In this document: piece by piece, positions 1 to 10,354 of the stretch
Position numbering within the stretch: position 1 is the first letter of the stretch
How the letters are laid out: each line of letters starts with the position of its first letter
Origin: Anthonomus grandis grandis
Lineage: Eukaryota > Arthropoda > Insecta > Coleoptera > Curculionidae
Reading direction: 5' to 3'
Length of the DNA stretch: 64,000 bases
Assembly: GCF_022605725.1 (NCBI RefSeq)
Contig: NC_065546.1
Coordinates: 29,942,227 to 30,006,226 of the forward strand
Notes under the pieces: generated by a model
The model's input: only the letters and a program-made list of their open reading frames with translations
Databases searched by the model: none
Told to the model about the DNA's origin: nothing
Position numbers and translations under genes: made by a program

Positions 1-1535
1 GGCAAGGATATATGTGGCCACACGAATTTTACTTTAATATAAAATGAAATTTGAGGCAAATATTTCAACGGAAAATGCATGCAAAAATATGGTATGAAAC
101 GGGAGTTATGACCCGTTAAAATCCAAACAATTTATTTTTATTTGCCACTGCATACTTTTACGACTTTCCGGAATCACGAACTGTTTGCTGCTACATAATT
201 ATTAATGAAACCATCGTTTTTGTTTAAATTTTTAAATGGTTTTATTAATTTATCGTTTTTAGTTTAATAAAACAGTAAAATCAGACAGATTTTAAACAAA
301 TCTGCATGAAAAAGGGTCTGGATAACATGCCCTCTTTAATTAATTAATTATTCCCTTTACGCCGTCTGATTAACCCTCGCTTTTTCTACTAATTACTTTA
401 AAAATATACGCCCCTCCATAAAGAGAAAAATCGTTTGGGGTCGTTCTATTTGCATTTTAAAAAAGGGAAATAAATCTGCGAACGCTGCGTTTATAAGGGG
501 GGAGAACCGGCCACTTGGGACGGACCCCGAAGTAAAAGTCGCAAATTTTAAAGAGGAGAATTTTTTTTTGTCGCATCCCTGTTAACTCCCGAGGTTCGGA
601 ATTTCGCTGTATAGAATGTTATTTAGGGCGTCTAGGGAGTTTTTCTGAAAGTTTTTGGGACAAATTTTTTTATTTTGTATGAATATTTGTATGGTAATGT
701 TTAGACTTGATATACAGGGTCTCCTACAATCAACGTCGCAGGCTATAACTTTTTTATTTTTAAATATAATTTTTTTTAAGAAATTGTATTTTTAATAGTT
801 GTAGGATCACTACCTAAAATTATTTAAAAATACTACCCCCAAAAAATTAATCCCCTAAAAATAACCCCAATTTTTCTTTTCAAATGGCACCACGACTTTT
901 TTTTTAATGTTTGGAATGCTGGAATGCACAGAATATCCGTTATTGATTTTCTTATTAGTTTACACACTTTGTTAAAAACCTTAGCAAATCTTTAAATAAT
1001 TACTATTTTATTAAAGTAATTCAAACAAGTATTTAAGAAAAATAGTATTTGCCAATAACGCTGCAAACACTATTGACACTACTGAAAAATTATCAGCGGC
1101 ATAGCGTATTTTTGAATCTGTAAACAAATAATTTAACTTGGTCTTCAGTATAAAATATTTAGGTATAAGCTTAGAATATTGAAAGGCTAGAGGTAGCATG
1201 CCGTGGAACTATAGGCAGGTTTGTTTGCTTGCAACATCTCTGGTGCAAAGATCATGCAATTTTCAGTTGTTTCCAAAGGCACCAAACAAAGATACTCTAT
1301 ATCGAAGTCAATATACAACGTTAAATAAATGTAAATAAAGTATATTAGAGAAAACGGTAATGGCATGGCATCGCCGCTCGATCGCATTGTTGGTGCCATT
1401 GATACAAGCACTCTCTACCAGTTACGTCGTCGACAAATATTTACATGACAAACATTTATTAATATTATAGATTTCTTAATAAATCATGTTTATGACACAC
1501 ATTTTTAATATTTTGCAAAATTTTAATGTATCTTA
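1..1535. other. AT-rich intergenic DNA, no gene seen
   Basis: I see no coding region with family-like sequence here. Short open frames at 1011-1411 have no recognisable motifs. A motif TATACAGGGTCTCC near 713 resembles the tip of a Tc1/mariner-type element but has no visible partner. A 34-base segment at 1213-1246 recurs inverted at 41497-41530. Confidence 0.6.
1213..1246 (+). repeat. dispersed repeat fragment, copy also at 41497-41530 (inverted)
   Basis: The stretch running from GGCAGGTTTGTTTG to ATCTCTGGTGC matches the reverse complement of 41497-41530 with only a few differences. The two copies lie 40 kb apart in different surroundings, so this is probably a piece of an interspersed repeat. 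No family was recognised. Confidence 0.5.
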
Positions 1536-1585
1536 GTTCAGAGATCTATTAAAATCTTTGATGTGCCGCGGATAGTCCGTATGCC
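1536..1585 (+). repeat. dispersed repeat fragment, copy also at 11774-11836 (inverted)
   Basis: The sequence AGTTCAGAGATCT, then AAAATCTTTGATGTG and TAGTCCGT, is found as the reverse complement near 11774-11836 with scattered substitutions. Neither copy has a coding signature. They are probably remnants of one non-autonomous repeat family. Confidence 0.5.
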
Positions 1586-1748
1586 GGTGTATGCCATGCA
1601 TACAAGCAACATGGCATGCATGTTTAAATCGCAAAATTTTATGTGGAAGAATGTCATAAACTAATATTCTAAACAATAAAGATTACAAAATGGGGAAGTC
1701 TTTATCTCTAAGAAAAATGCATGTAGGTCACTTAGGTAAATGTATTAT

Positions 1749-1783
1749 GCATTTTGGCTGTGTAAACAGCCATCATCAGATAC
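1749..1783 (-). ncRNA. hammerhead-like hairpin in Penelope 3' region
   Basis: Read on the minus strand, the sequence has CTGATGA, then a hairpin GGCTGT-TTAC-ACAGCC, then AAAATG. The layout resembles the hammerhead core (CUGANGA, stem II, GAAA) known to occur in Penelope-like retroelements. Here the GAAA position reads AAAA, and one base before the stem is unpaired. Self-cleavage is therefore doubtful and this may be a degenerate copy. It lies about 370 bases downstream of the stop codon of the Penelope endonuclease region, where such motifs are expected. Confidence 0.4.
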
Positions 1784-2153
1784 TAAAAAAAAAACAGATA
1801 ATTCAACATAGTTTTAAAAAAAAGGGAGCTTATTCGTTATAACAACACAGATTTAGAACGTACCAGAACATTACAAAAAACATATACGTTCACCAAATAA
1901 AACAAAAATTTATCGTTATCGGGAATAAAAACAACAATAAATAAAAAATTAAAATTAAAAACATAGTACAAGAAGGACATCTACGATTTAAAATATAAAA
2001 TTTAAACTTAGAACGATACAGATTTCTACACGTATTAAAAGAAGGTACTATAAGGAACTATTGTATATTAACGTTGCGTTAAAGAAAATATTTTAAATTT
2101 TGTTTAATACAAATGTTATAAGATAAAAGAGTTAAAAACAATAAAGGTAAAAG

Positions 2154-2798
2154 TTATTTTCTAGGGCTAATTGAATCAAAAAAGCATAAACTGTCAAACT
2201 TAGTTTGCTCATTAATGCATGTGCAGTCTGGGGAGTTTATGGCCCTATTTATTTCAAATGCTTTCAACAAGTCCAATTGTAACCGTTTCTCACAAACATG
2301 CAGAACCTTAGTGTTAGGTCCCGGATCAGAATTATGGCCAGACTCTAATATGTGGTTCGCAAAAGGAGAATTGGTATTGTTAATAAAATTATTTTTATTT
2401 CGGGTGATAAGTCTTAAATGTTCGTTGACTCTGACTTCAATTTTCCTTCCGCTTTGGCCGACATAACAGATATCACATAATGGGTGGGCACAAGTTAACT
2501 TGTAAACTCCAGATCGCTGTGTTATCGGTATTTTATCTTTAGTGTTTACTAAATGTTTTGCCAAGTTGTTTTTAGTTTTAAAATAAATATTAGGTTTAGT
2601 GACAAATTCATTGGACTTAAAACACTGTGCGACACTAGAAGAGACGTTGCCAAAGTAAGTAATAGATCGATAAGATCCGAGAGTGTTGGGTTTACTGAGT
2701 AATGGTTTATTAAGTTTTTTGAAAAAATGTTTGTTATATAGCTTCCTAATAACATTTATAAGATATCCATTGTTTCGAGCGATTTGTAAAATTATATT
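2154..2798 (-). pseudogene. Penelope-like element, 3' half: RT thumb/linker plus GIY-YIG endonuclease
   Basis: This is the C-terminal half of a Penelope-like retroelement protein; the endonuclease nicks target DNA during retrotransposition. The frame is open for about 215 codons, from the junction at 2798 to the stop at 2154. It starts with YNIILQIARNNGY, typical of the linker after the Penelope RT. It then has the GIY-YIG core: GVYKLTC, a CDICYVGQSGR segment, an R-x-x-EH motif, and later FANHILESGH and FEINRAI. The upstream RT half lies at 8405-8905, separated by the DIRS insertion. The open frame can be read on past 2798, but those extra codons come from the DIRS terminal repeat and are not Penelope sequence. 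A 3' region with a hammerhead-like hairpin follows down to about 1740. Confidence 0.85.
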
Positions 2799-2948
2799 AT
2801 ATTTGGCCTCGTCTTCAGTAAATAAGATCACTGGTAGTACTCCCTGTTCCTGCTCCGAACCACACATTTCCAAGCTAAGCAAAAAAAATAAAAAATTTTG
2901 TTGCTTTCCGCTCCCGTCCCCGAATATCCCATAACCAAGTCTCATTCT
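2799..2948 (+). repeat. DIRS left inverted terminal repeat
   Basis: About 129 bp (2820-2948) match the reverse complement of 8207-8335 almost without difference. They include the ACTTGGTTATGGGATATTCG segment and the GGAGTACTACCAGTGATC segment. The outer ~21 bp are specific to the left tip and recur inverted in the internal complementary region at 8046-8085. Confidence 0.85.
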
Positions 2949-3048
2949 TTGTTTGTGTGCCGAACCGTATAAACGTTAATCGTTGGTGATGAAAATTGCT
3001 TATTCTACGTTTTTTATTTTTGTTATTTTTAACTTCTAAGTATCTAAT

Positions 3049-5551
3049 ATGCCTAAGCATCATGAAGTGCATACGAGAGATTCGAGAACCTCTTTACGAG
3101 AGGAAGTGCGCGTAATGCGAAAACAATTACGAAAATTAGAAAAGTTAGCGGAATCCACCCAAGGTGTCAGTGATACCAGGAGCTTAAATTATCGCCGTGC
3201 GCGGGAATCACCGCGGTCATCGCGTTCTCGCAGGAGATCAAGAAGTCGAATTGTGCCGCGTCATCGGTATCGTAAGATAAGGCGGCTTTCGAGTTCCAGT
3301 GAGAGTGTTAGTGTTAGTTCAAATGAGGTCACAAAATCCACAAGTGACCTCGAATCAAATGAGGAAAATGATACTACAGTTGGGAGCAGTAAGTAATAAA
3401 CATTTTTTTGGGCCGAATTTTATAGCGACTAGGACTTTATCTTGCTTCACATGGGTGACATTGAAATATTATTTTTTGATGGTGTTTGCATTTGTTTATT
3501 TTAATTTCCTGACCGACTCGACTGTGAATAAGATTGTATTATGTCTTATGCAGCAATTAGTTCTTTTGTTTTTAAATACATTTGGCTGCTTAATAAAAAC
3601 ATGTTAAGTACATCATTGATGTTAGATATATACATACCGGAAACTAGAAAGGAAAGTTTGTTTATTTATTTATTTTTGAGGTTTGGTGAAGACCTTTGGA
3701 TTAAATAAACTGTTTGGTGAACACAGTAATAATAGTATTAGATAATAATGTATAGTTGGCAATATGACCTGCGGGTGTCATTTTTTTTATGCACATGGGT
3801 ATAATCAATTCTGCATGTTGGGTGAACACAGCGGATAAAATTATCAAACTGTTTGGTGAACACAGTTTCAATACACCCAGAATTGCAAAACGATTTAATT
3901 TAGGCAACTGAGTTAGCCCAGCACATGGTTAATCTGTTTGGTGAACACAGTTTTAACAAATCACACTGTTTGGTGAATACAGTATCTAACTGAAAGTTAG
4001 ATGTACATGCTACGAGCTACATTTAATTTAGGCAACTGGGTTAGCACAGCACATGGTTAATCTGTTTGGTGAACACAGTTTTAACAAATCACACTGTTTG
4101 GTGAATACAGTGATCTAACTGAAAGTTAGATGTACATGCTACGAGCTACATTTAATTTAGGCAACTGGGTTAGCACAGCACATGGTTTATCTGTTTGGTG
4201 AACACAGTTTTAACAAAACACACTGTTTGGTGAATACAGTGATCTAACTGAAAGTTAGATGTACATGCTACGAGCTACATTTAATTTAGGCAACTGGGTT
4301 AGCACAGCACATGGTTAATCTGTTTGGTGAACACAGTTTTAACAAATCACACTGTTTGGTGAATACAGTGATCTAACTGAAAGTTAGATGTACATGCTAC
4401 GAGCTACATTTAATTTAGGCAACTAGGTTAGCACAGCACATGGTTTATCTGTTTGGTGAACACAGTTTTAACAAAACACACTGTTTGGTGAATACAGTGA
4501 TCTAACTAAAAGTTAGATGTACATGCTACGAGCTACATTTAATTTAGGCAACTGGGTTAGCACAGCACATGGTTAATCTGTTTGGTGAACACAGTTTTAA
4601 CAAATCACACTGTTTGGTGAATACAGTGATCTAACTGAAAGTTAGATGTACATGCTACGAGCTACATTTAATTTAGGCAACTGGGTTAGCACAGCACATG
4701 GTTTATCTGTTTGGTGAACACAGTTTTAACAAATCACACTGTTTGGTGAATACAGTGATCTAACTGAAAGTTAGATGTACGTGCTACGAGCTACATTTGT
4801 GCCTCAATCTTTTTAAATTTTTATATTTATATAAATATAGAAAGTACACAATGGAATTGAACAGGAAGAACGAAAAAGTTTAATTTCTAAATACCGGCTT
4901 CCGGAAAATATACCTCGTTTATTGGTACCCAAGTTAAATGAAGTTGTTTCAAAAGCATCTTCAGAGTCAGTCTTATGCCGAGACTCTCGATTAGTCGATC
5001 TGCAAACTCAGCTGGCTGCGAGTATTTCAGCTGTTGGAGAAGTTATAACAAAGATGTTAGTTGAAAAGGAAGGGGAGGGAAGTAAGGAATATTTACAACC
5101 CTTTTGTGATGCAGATCGCTTATTAACGGATGTTTTGAATATGGAAACCAATTCTCGAAAACAACTAGTTTCTTACCAGTTAGACAAAAATATAAAGGAT
5201 ACGTTGATTTCCTCTCCATCAGCTGAATGGTTTTTTGGTACGGAACTAGATAAACGAGTAGAGACATCCAGACAATTGGAAAAGTCAGCTAGAACTATCA
5301 AGATTACAGAAATTAATATTATCAAAAAGGGTGTAGCAAGCACAAAATATTTAAACTCCAGGAGTCTGCCTCAAGAAGTGCGAGTACAAGGGAGAGGTCA
5401 AGGCAGACGACAGCAATATCAAAGTCGGATTCCCAGTTTCTCGAGGAATGCACCTTTCAGGAATCAAATGAATCAGGACCGCAGTACAGAAGATCGGGCC
5501 CGTCACCAAGGTAGGACAGGGCGGTATACCATCGTTAGTGACAGAGGTTAG
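3049..5551 (+). CDS. DIRS gag-like protein, two exons split by a satellite-bearing intron
   Basis: Exon 1 (3049-3388) starts at ATG with PKHHEV and encodes a basic, Arg/Ser-rich region, then an acidic Ser-rich tail. Exon 2 (about 4845-5551) reads HNGIEQEERKSLISKYRLPE, then a PKLNEVV segment and DLQTQLAASI. These match the gag-like ORF of DIRS elements (Y-x-x-P-E-N, P-x-L-N, Q-x-x-L motifs). It ends in an Arg/Gln-rich, RNA-binding-like tail. Exon 1 ends at GTAAGT (3389-3394). An acceptor AG at 4843-4844 restores the frame (phase 1). Another AG at 4839-4840 would not keep frame. The intron is inferred from frame and splice signals only. Alternatively, the two pieces are separated by a plain insertion. 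Confidence 0.65.
3893..4799 (+). repeat. tandem array, ~7 copies of a 129-bp unit, inside the gag intron
   Basis: The unit recurs with CTGTTTGGTGAACACAG at 3934, 4062, 4191, 4320, 4449, 4578 and 4707, spacing 128 then 129 bp. Each unit also holds a second near-copy CTGTTTGGTGAATACAG and a hairpin ATCTAACT-GAA-AGTTAGAT. It also has a conserved CATGCTACGAGCTACATT block. Single copies of the 17-mer lie upstream at about 3709 and 3848, suggesting that the array grew from a pre-existing motif. Units differ by few bases, so amplification was recent. Confidence 0.95.
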
Positions 5552-5589
5552 TGAAACGGCAGGCAGACTAAAACAATTTTATAGTAAAT

Positions 5590-7215
5590 GGACTGAAATT
5601 ACTGGTGACTGAATTTATTTTAGAATGTATTAAAGGGTTTAAGATACCATTTATCAAAATACCTAATCAAGTTATAGCTCCCCGAGCCCCCAAGTGGTCG
5701 AAAAGTGAAATTAAAGATCAGTTGATCAATTTCTGGAGATGGGTGCATTAAGCAGGGTAAATCCCTGCAAAGGCCAAAATTTTTATCAAATATCTTTTTA
5801 ACCCAAAAATCAAACGGCTCTTTTAGGTTAATTTTAAATCTAAAATTCCTAAATAGATACGTTGGGGCCGAGAATTTTAAAATTGAAGACCATAATATAC
5901 CGTAATAAGGCTTATCAGTGGAAATAATTTTTTGGTAACTTTATATTCAAAGGATGCCTATACTCTTATATCTATCCATAATTCACATAAAAAATTTTTA
6001 AGATTTGAATTTGAGAATCAAGTCTATGAATATAACTGTCTTCCTTTTGGTTTAAACTGCGCTCCTTTTCCTTTTACAAAATTAATGAAACCTTAAAAAA
6101 CCTTAGTTGGTAGGTACCTTAAGATATAGGGGTTGGTTATCAATAATATTTCTTGACGACATATTGCTGATAGGAAAAACACGCGCAGAATACCATGAAA
6201 ATTTGCGAAAAGCAGTTATATTTTTAGAATCGTTAAGTTTTATAATAAGACTAAAGTATTATGATTCCATCACAGACATGTAAATATTTGGGGTTTGTGT
6301 ATGATTCTGTAAAAATGTCTGTCTCTCTTTCGTCAGAAAAGAGGGAAAAAATTATTGGACTTAAAAATTTGTCTTACGTAAATCGTGTAAAATAGGGGAT
6401 TTTGCTCGATTTATAGGCACCTTAACATCTGCGTGTTCTGCAGTTTCTTATGGTTGGCTTTACACCAAATCCTTCGAACGTGAAAAATTTTTTAGCCCTT
6501 GAAAATTCAATGGGAAATTTTGGTGCAAAGATGTTACTTTCACCAAGATTATCTATGGATTTTCAATAGTGGCTATCTAAGGTTAAAAAAGCAGAAAAGT
6601 CAATAAAACCTCTTAGGTTTTGTATCGAAATTTTTTCAGATGCATTCCTGACTGGGTGGGGAATATCTTGTGGGGGTAAAAGATCCCATGGACTTTAGAA
6701 CTTGCAAGAAAGAGAATTTCATATTAACTTCCTAGAACTTTTATCAGCTTTTTTTTGGACTTAAATGCTTTGCAACCAACCTTAAGAACTGCAATATTTT
6801 ATGCCGTATTGTTAATACTACCGCCATAGAATATATTAATCGAATGGGTAGTGTAAAGCATCCAAAGCTCAATGCCCGGGAAATTTGGCGTTGGTGCGAG
6901 GCCCGTAATATAATTATTTTTGCTTCTTACATTAAATCTAAGGAGAATCATGAGGCGGACGAGGAGTCTAGAAAACTTGACATAGAAACTGAATGGGAAA
7001 TAAATTATTTCGCCTTTGAAAAAACAAAAATGTTTTTCCCAATTCTCGAGGTCGACTTATTTGCGTCAAGAAATAATAAGAAATGTAATAAATTTGTCTG
7101 GTGGAGAAGAGATCCAGGAGCGTGGGAAGTTGATGCCTTTACTTTGAACTGGGCAGATTTTTATTTTTATGCATTTCCGTCCTTTCCGTTAATTTTACGA
7201 GTTCTTCAAAAAATT
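5590..7215 (+). pseudogene. DIRS reverse transcriptase / RNase H, frameshifted
   Basis: Encoded in pieces across frames. RT signatures are FKIPFIKIPNQ, then NGSFRLILNLKFLN (fingers/palm), KFLRFEFENQVYEYNCLPFG with LNCAPFPFTK, and FLDDILLIG with the two catalytic aspartates. RNase H follows with CIEIFSDA, then NTTAIEYINRMGSVKHPKLN, then a long open stretch (6844-7245) containing NHEADEESR and VDLFASRNNKK. It also has VDAFTLNWADFYFYAFPSFP. This last region is diagnostic of DIRS-type elements. At least several single-base shifts and stops (for example after DHNIP near 5900) break the frame. No methyltransferase-like domain was seen. Confidence 0.85.
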
Positions 7216-7216
7216 A

Positions 7217-7766
7217 TTGCCTGCAATCGTTCTAAATTTTATTAGAACTCTCTCAAACGACACTATTGACTTAGAAGTTTTAACACAAAAGCTTGCGCTA
7301 GCGATGGGCCAGAGGGTGCAAACCTTGGCGAATATTGAGATCGAAAATATTATTGAATCAAGTAATATGATCAATATTAAAATTCCTAAGCGGGTGAAAA
7401 CCTCGGGTCCAAACAGAACCCAACCCCGTTTGAGTATTATCATTTTTTCCAGAGGATCCCAGAGTATGCGTAGCCTCAACTATTAAGTTTTATTTAGAAC
7501 AAACTCATAACTTACGAAATTCTTCAATCAGAAATCTTTTTATGGCATTTAAAAAACCCTATCGAAATGCCACTACACAATTCATAAGTAGATGGATCAA
7601 GAGTATGCTCGACAAGAGTGGCTTAGATACTTCTTTATTTAAGGCGCATAGTACTAGACACGCTACGACATCGGGAAGCGCTCGAAAAGGTGTAAGTATG
7701 GATGTAATCAGGCTATCGGCAAGGTGGACAGAGAGGTCTAAAACGTTTGCTAATTTTTATAATTGA
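7217..7766 (+). pseudogene. DIRS tyrosine recombinase (integrase), frameshifted
   Basis: A phage-integrase-type recombinase that would insert the circular DNA intermediate. The first part reads LALAMGQRVQTLANIEIENI, containing the catalytic Arg, and IPKRVKTSGPNRTQP. After a frame change near 7440 it continues with RNLFMAFKKPY and the HSTRHATTSGSARKGVS box (H-x-x-R). It ends with ARWTERSKTFANFYN, which carries the nucleophilic Tyr just before the stop. All R, H-x-x-R and Y positions are present. One frame break separates the halves. Confidence 0.88.
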
Positions 7767-8045
7767 CCATTAAGAGTAGAAAATAATTTCGCAACAACTA
7801 TTTTAAGCAGTCAGTAGTTATTGTATTATCCATTTAAAATGGGTTAAGGTTCTATTTTATGTGGTTATTTTATGAGGTTAAGGTGTTATTTTGTATTATT
7901 AGGTACATCATATTATACGTATAATTTTATCTGCACCCGACAACGGTTAATTTCTTTTTTATTATTTTTTGTTAGAAATAAAAGGTTATAATTCTTTTAG
8001 TATTATGGTGTATCAATTTATTGTTGCCGATTTCTTTAAACATCT

Positions 8046-8160
8046 ACCAGTGATCTTATTTACTGAAGACGAGGCCAAATATAATTAAAAGATCAAACGA
8101 ACTTACCTGGAAGTGAAGTTCGATCTTAATTATATGTAGGCCTCGTCGAAGTAAATAAGT
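8046..8160 (+). repeat. DIRS internal complementary region (circle-junction template)
   Basis: Bases 8046-8085 are the exact reverse complement of the left tip. Bases 8086-8160 are the exact reverse complement of the extended right tip. The two pieces abut around ATAAT-TAAAAGATC. This joined order is what a circle of the element would show, and it is the hallmark of DIRS1-type replication, where the region templates repair of the ends. The trinucleotide at the join (AAT/ATT) equals the flanking trinucleotide. Confidence 0.9.
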
Positions 8161-8206
8161 CCCCCCCAGCCCAAGTATTCCCGAGTGCAACAATAAAGCT
8201 TTGAAG

Positions 8207-8401
8207 AAATGAGACTTGGTTATGGGATATTCGGGGACGGGAGCGGAAAGCAACAAAATTTTTTATTTTTTTTGCTTAGCTTGGAAATGTGTGGTTCGGA
8301 GCAGGAACAGGGAGTACTACCAGTGATCTTATTTACTTCGACGAGGCCTACATATAATTAAGATCGAACTTCACTTCCAGGTAAGTTCGTTTGATCTTTT
8401 A
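8207..8401 (+). repeat. DIRS right inverted terminal repeat
   Basis: The inner ~129 bp pair with the left repeat. The outer part is longer than the left tip and holds ACGAGGCCTACATATAATTA and CTTCCAGGTAAGTTCGTTTG before ending in GATCTTTTA. The longer right tip is typical of DIRS1-type elements. Confidence 0.85.
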
Positions 8402-8404
8402 ATT

Positions 8405-8905
8405 ATATTCTTTTTTGAAATTAATATCGTTTAGTCGAATATTGAAATCTATGAAAAAAAAACGATTAAAAGCGGCAAATTTTTGGCTAAAGGGATGATT
8501 AGAGGTAAAGGGTATTACTGTATCTGTAGCTGTAGGTTTACGATATATTTGAAATTCAAAATGGTTATTGTGATTAGTGATTAAAAGGTCTAAAAATGGA
8601 AAACAGTTCGGCTAAAAAAGGTGACAAATTAGAGCCCATTGCTAATCCAACTTTTTGTTCAAAAAAAATTATTGGCAAATTGAAAAAAGTTTTGAAGGAG
8701 CACACAAATGACTAGAGAACACAAATCCAAAATTAAATGACTGGGTAAATTAGTTTTAGTATAAAGTAATTCTCTAAGTATTGAAATGCAATCACTCGGA
8801 GGTATGCTCGGAAACAAGTTATTTCTATAGTTATAGCATTCTCCTGCTTCCAGACTTTCTTCTTGGTTATCTTCCATTTTACGTTCTACGTTAAACTTCA
8901 ACAAT
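8405..8905 (-). pseudogene. Penelope-like element, 5' part of reverse transcriptase
   Basis: Minus-strand RT pieces of the element whose 3' half is at 2154-2798. From the N-terminal side it reads NLFPSIPPSDCISILRELLY, then LPSHLILDLCSLVICVLLQN with FFQFANNFF. After a frameshift come EQKVGLAMGSNLSPFLAEL, FPFLDLLITNHNNHFEF with QIYRKPTATD, and KEYN at the DIRS junction. The segment with the catalytic RT aspartates, normally between SPFLAEL and PFLDLL, is missing. This copy was therefore already dead through an internal deletion. The 5' end is truncated near 8830-8905. Confidence 0.8.
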
Positions 8906-10018
8906 CCTTTTTCAATCCTTATTTAAGTACGTAAAATCAGTTTAACCAAAAATTTTAATTTAATAAGTTTAGTTTTTAGCGTCATCAGTGGGGTGTTTAT
9001 AATAAGTGATGAGGGAATAGGTGATACAAATTACTAAGGTCTATTTATTCTGTGGATTAAGGCATTAAAGATTTACTTTTTGACACAAAAGGGTAAAATG
9101 TTTTGGTTTGTCTTTAAACTTTATATATTTCCTTTTTTTGGGTATTGAGATTTACTTTTATTTGCTGGTTATTACTAACGGGGATTTGGCTGCCACATTC
9201 AGTGTCCTTTATTATTGTTTTTTTTTTAATTTATAAATATTATTATATGAAAACCCCATCTCTATATTTAGTGCCAACATCTTTTGATAAAAAGTAATTA
9301 TGTAGTCAGTAGAAATATATTTTTTAAATAAACTTTGACATTAAAAATCATCTAGCTGTCTGTGCCTTATGCGTGTAAAAGATACAAGTTTTACTTATAA
9401 AAAAAACACACTTTACATCCTGACTATAATATTTATTAATTTCTTTGCCTCATATTTAGTTATTGTGCATAATTGAGAGATTAGATGAAAATTAACAAAA
9501 ATAAATGCTTATACTAAAAACAAAAAATCTTATACAAAACATTATATTTTAAGTATACCAGATCCTAAAATTACAGCGAAGATACTTAATACTTTTATAA
9601 ATGTAACCACTCATTTGAATCTGGTCTAGAGAATTAATACAATTTTCTAAACCCTGTTTTTTTGCCTTTGTTCTGTAGCAGTTTCTTCCGTTAAGGAAGG
9701 AACAGTTTCTCTGTTGCCACTATGGAACTTCATCAATCATATACTTCTCGCACTGAAGCATATGGATACTAAAACAGATTTAAAAAATTTACACGAGTAG
9801 CAGAAATAATTTTTAAATTTAATTAATAATAATAAATTTGCAATAATTTTTTTTAAATAATTTTAACTCAGATGTAAAATAGCCTTTTTTCATCCAGTGA
9901 ATTATGAAAGAAGTAGTCTTGCCTTTCTGGGACAGGACAACTGTGGCAGTAACTGTAAAAAAATTATTAAACTGGTTTTATAGTATCTCTGTAAAACAAA
10001 TCATGAATAAAAAACTGT
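8906..10018. other. AT-rich, no gene seen
   Basis: No family-like coding sequence or structured repeat was recognised. The region contains many A/T homopolymers. Confidence 0.5.
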
Positions 10019-10245
10019 AAAAAAACAAAACGTTAAACTTGTTTTCTTAATAAAAGCAGTGTTTTTCTTACTATGGCAACAAAGGGGCTTTTTCCCAGAG
10101 AATGGAGGAAGAAGAGTCTTTATTGTCTCCTGAAGAACAACAGGTCAGTAAGCTGAAAAAAAAAACAAAACTTTAAACTTGTTTAATTTATAAAAATATG
10201 GGTTTCCTACTATGGCAAAAAAGGGACTTTTTCCCAGAGAAATCA
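10019..10245 (+). repeat. two-copy tandem duplication, ~139-bp offset
   Basis: The block AAAAACAAAACGTTAAACTTG, ending in CTACTATGGCAACAAAGGGG and TTTTTCCCAGAGAA, is repeated with about 139 bases of offset at 10158-10245. The spacer between the copies could encode a short acidic peptide (MEEEESLLSPEEQQ) followed by a splice-donor-like GTCAGTAAG. I do not regard that as a gene. Confidence 0.6.
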
Positions 10246-10354
10246 TACATCAATCATAAATGTGTCATACCATGTTTCAGCTAAACAATATATGGATCTT
10301 TCTTCCTCCCAAAATTTTTTAATTTCTCCAAATATTCTTTATGCCACCTGACAA

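Larger units (their letters stand above)
2799..8401 (+). mobile_element. DIRS-like tyrosine-recombinase retrotransposon inserted in a Penelope element
   Basis: A structurally complete DIRS1-type element of 5,603 bp. From left to right it has a left inverted terminal repeat, gag in two exons, RT/RNase H, a tyrosine recombinase, an internal complementary region and a right inverted terminal repeat. DIRS elements replicate through a circular DNA that is integrated by the recombinase without long target duplications. Both junctions carry ATT (2796-2798 and 8402-8404). If the element and one ATT are removed, the flanking Penelope frame reads on as KKEYNIILQIA, which is what that family has at this point. 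RT carries frameshifts and stops, so this copy is not autonomous. Confidence 0.9.

Noticed and set aside
2215..2934. Plus-strand open frames over the Penelope region
   Set aside because: They are antisense shadows of the minus-strand GIY-YIG frame and have no family motifs of their own.
2799..2945. N-terminal extension of the Penelope frame (MRLGYGIFGDG...)
   Set aside because: These codons are read through the DIRS terminal repeat. The same sequence recurs inverted at 8207-8335, so the open frame is accidental.
3893..4799. CRISPR-like array
   Set aside because: The whole 129-bp unit is repeated without variable spacers, and the setting is eukaryotic. It is a tandem satellite.
10103..10155. 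Small acidic peptide gene (MEEEESLLSPEEQQ)
   Set aside because: Only ~14 codons before a donor-like site, inside a local duplication, with no second exon found.
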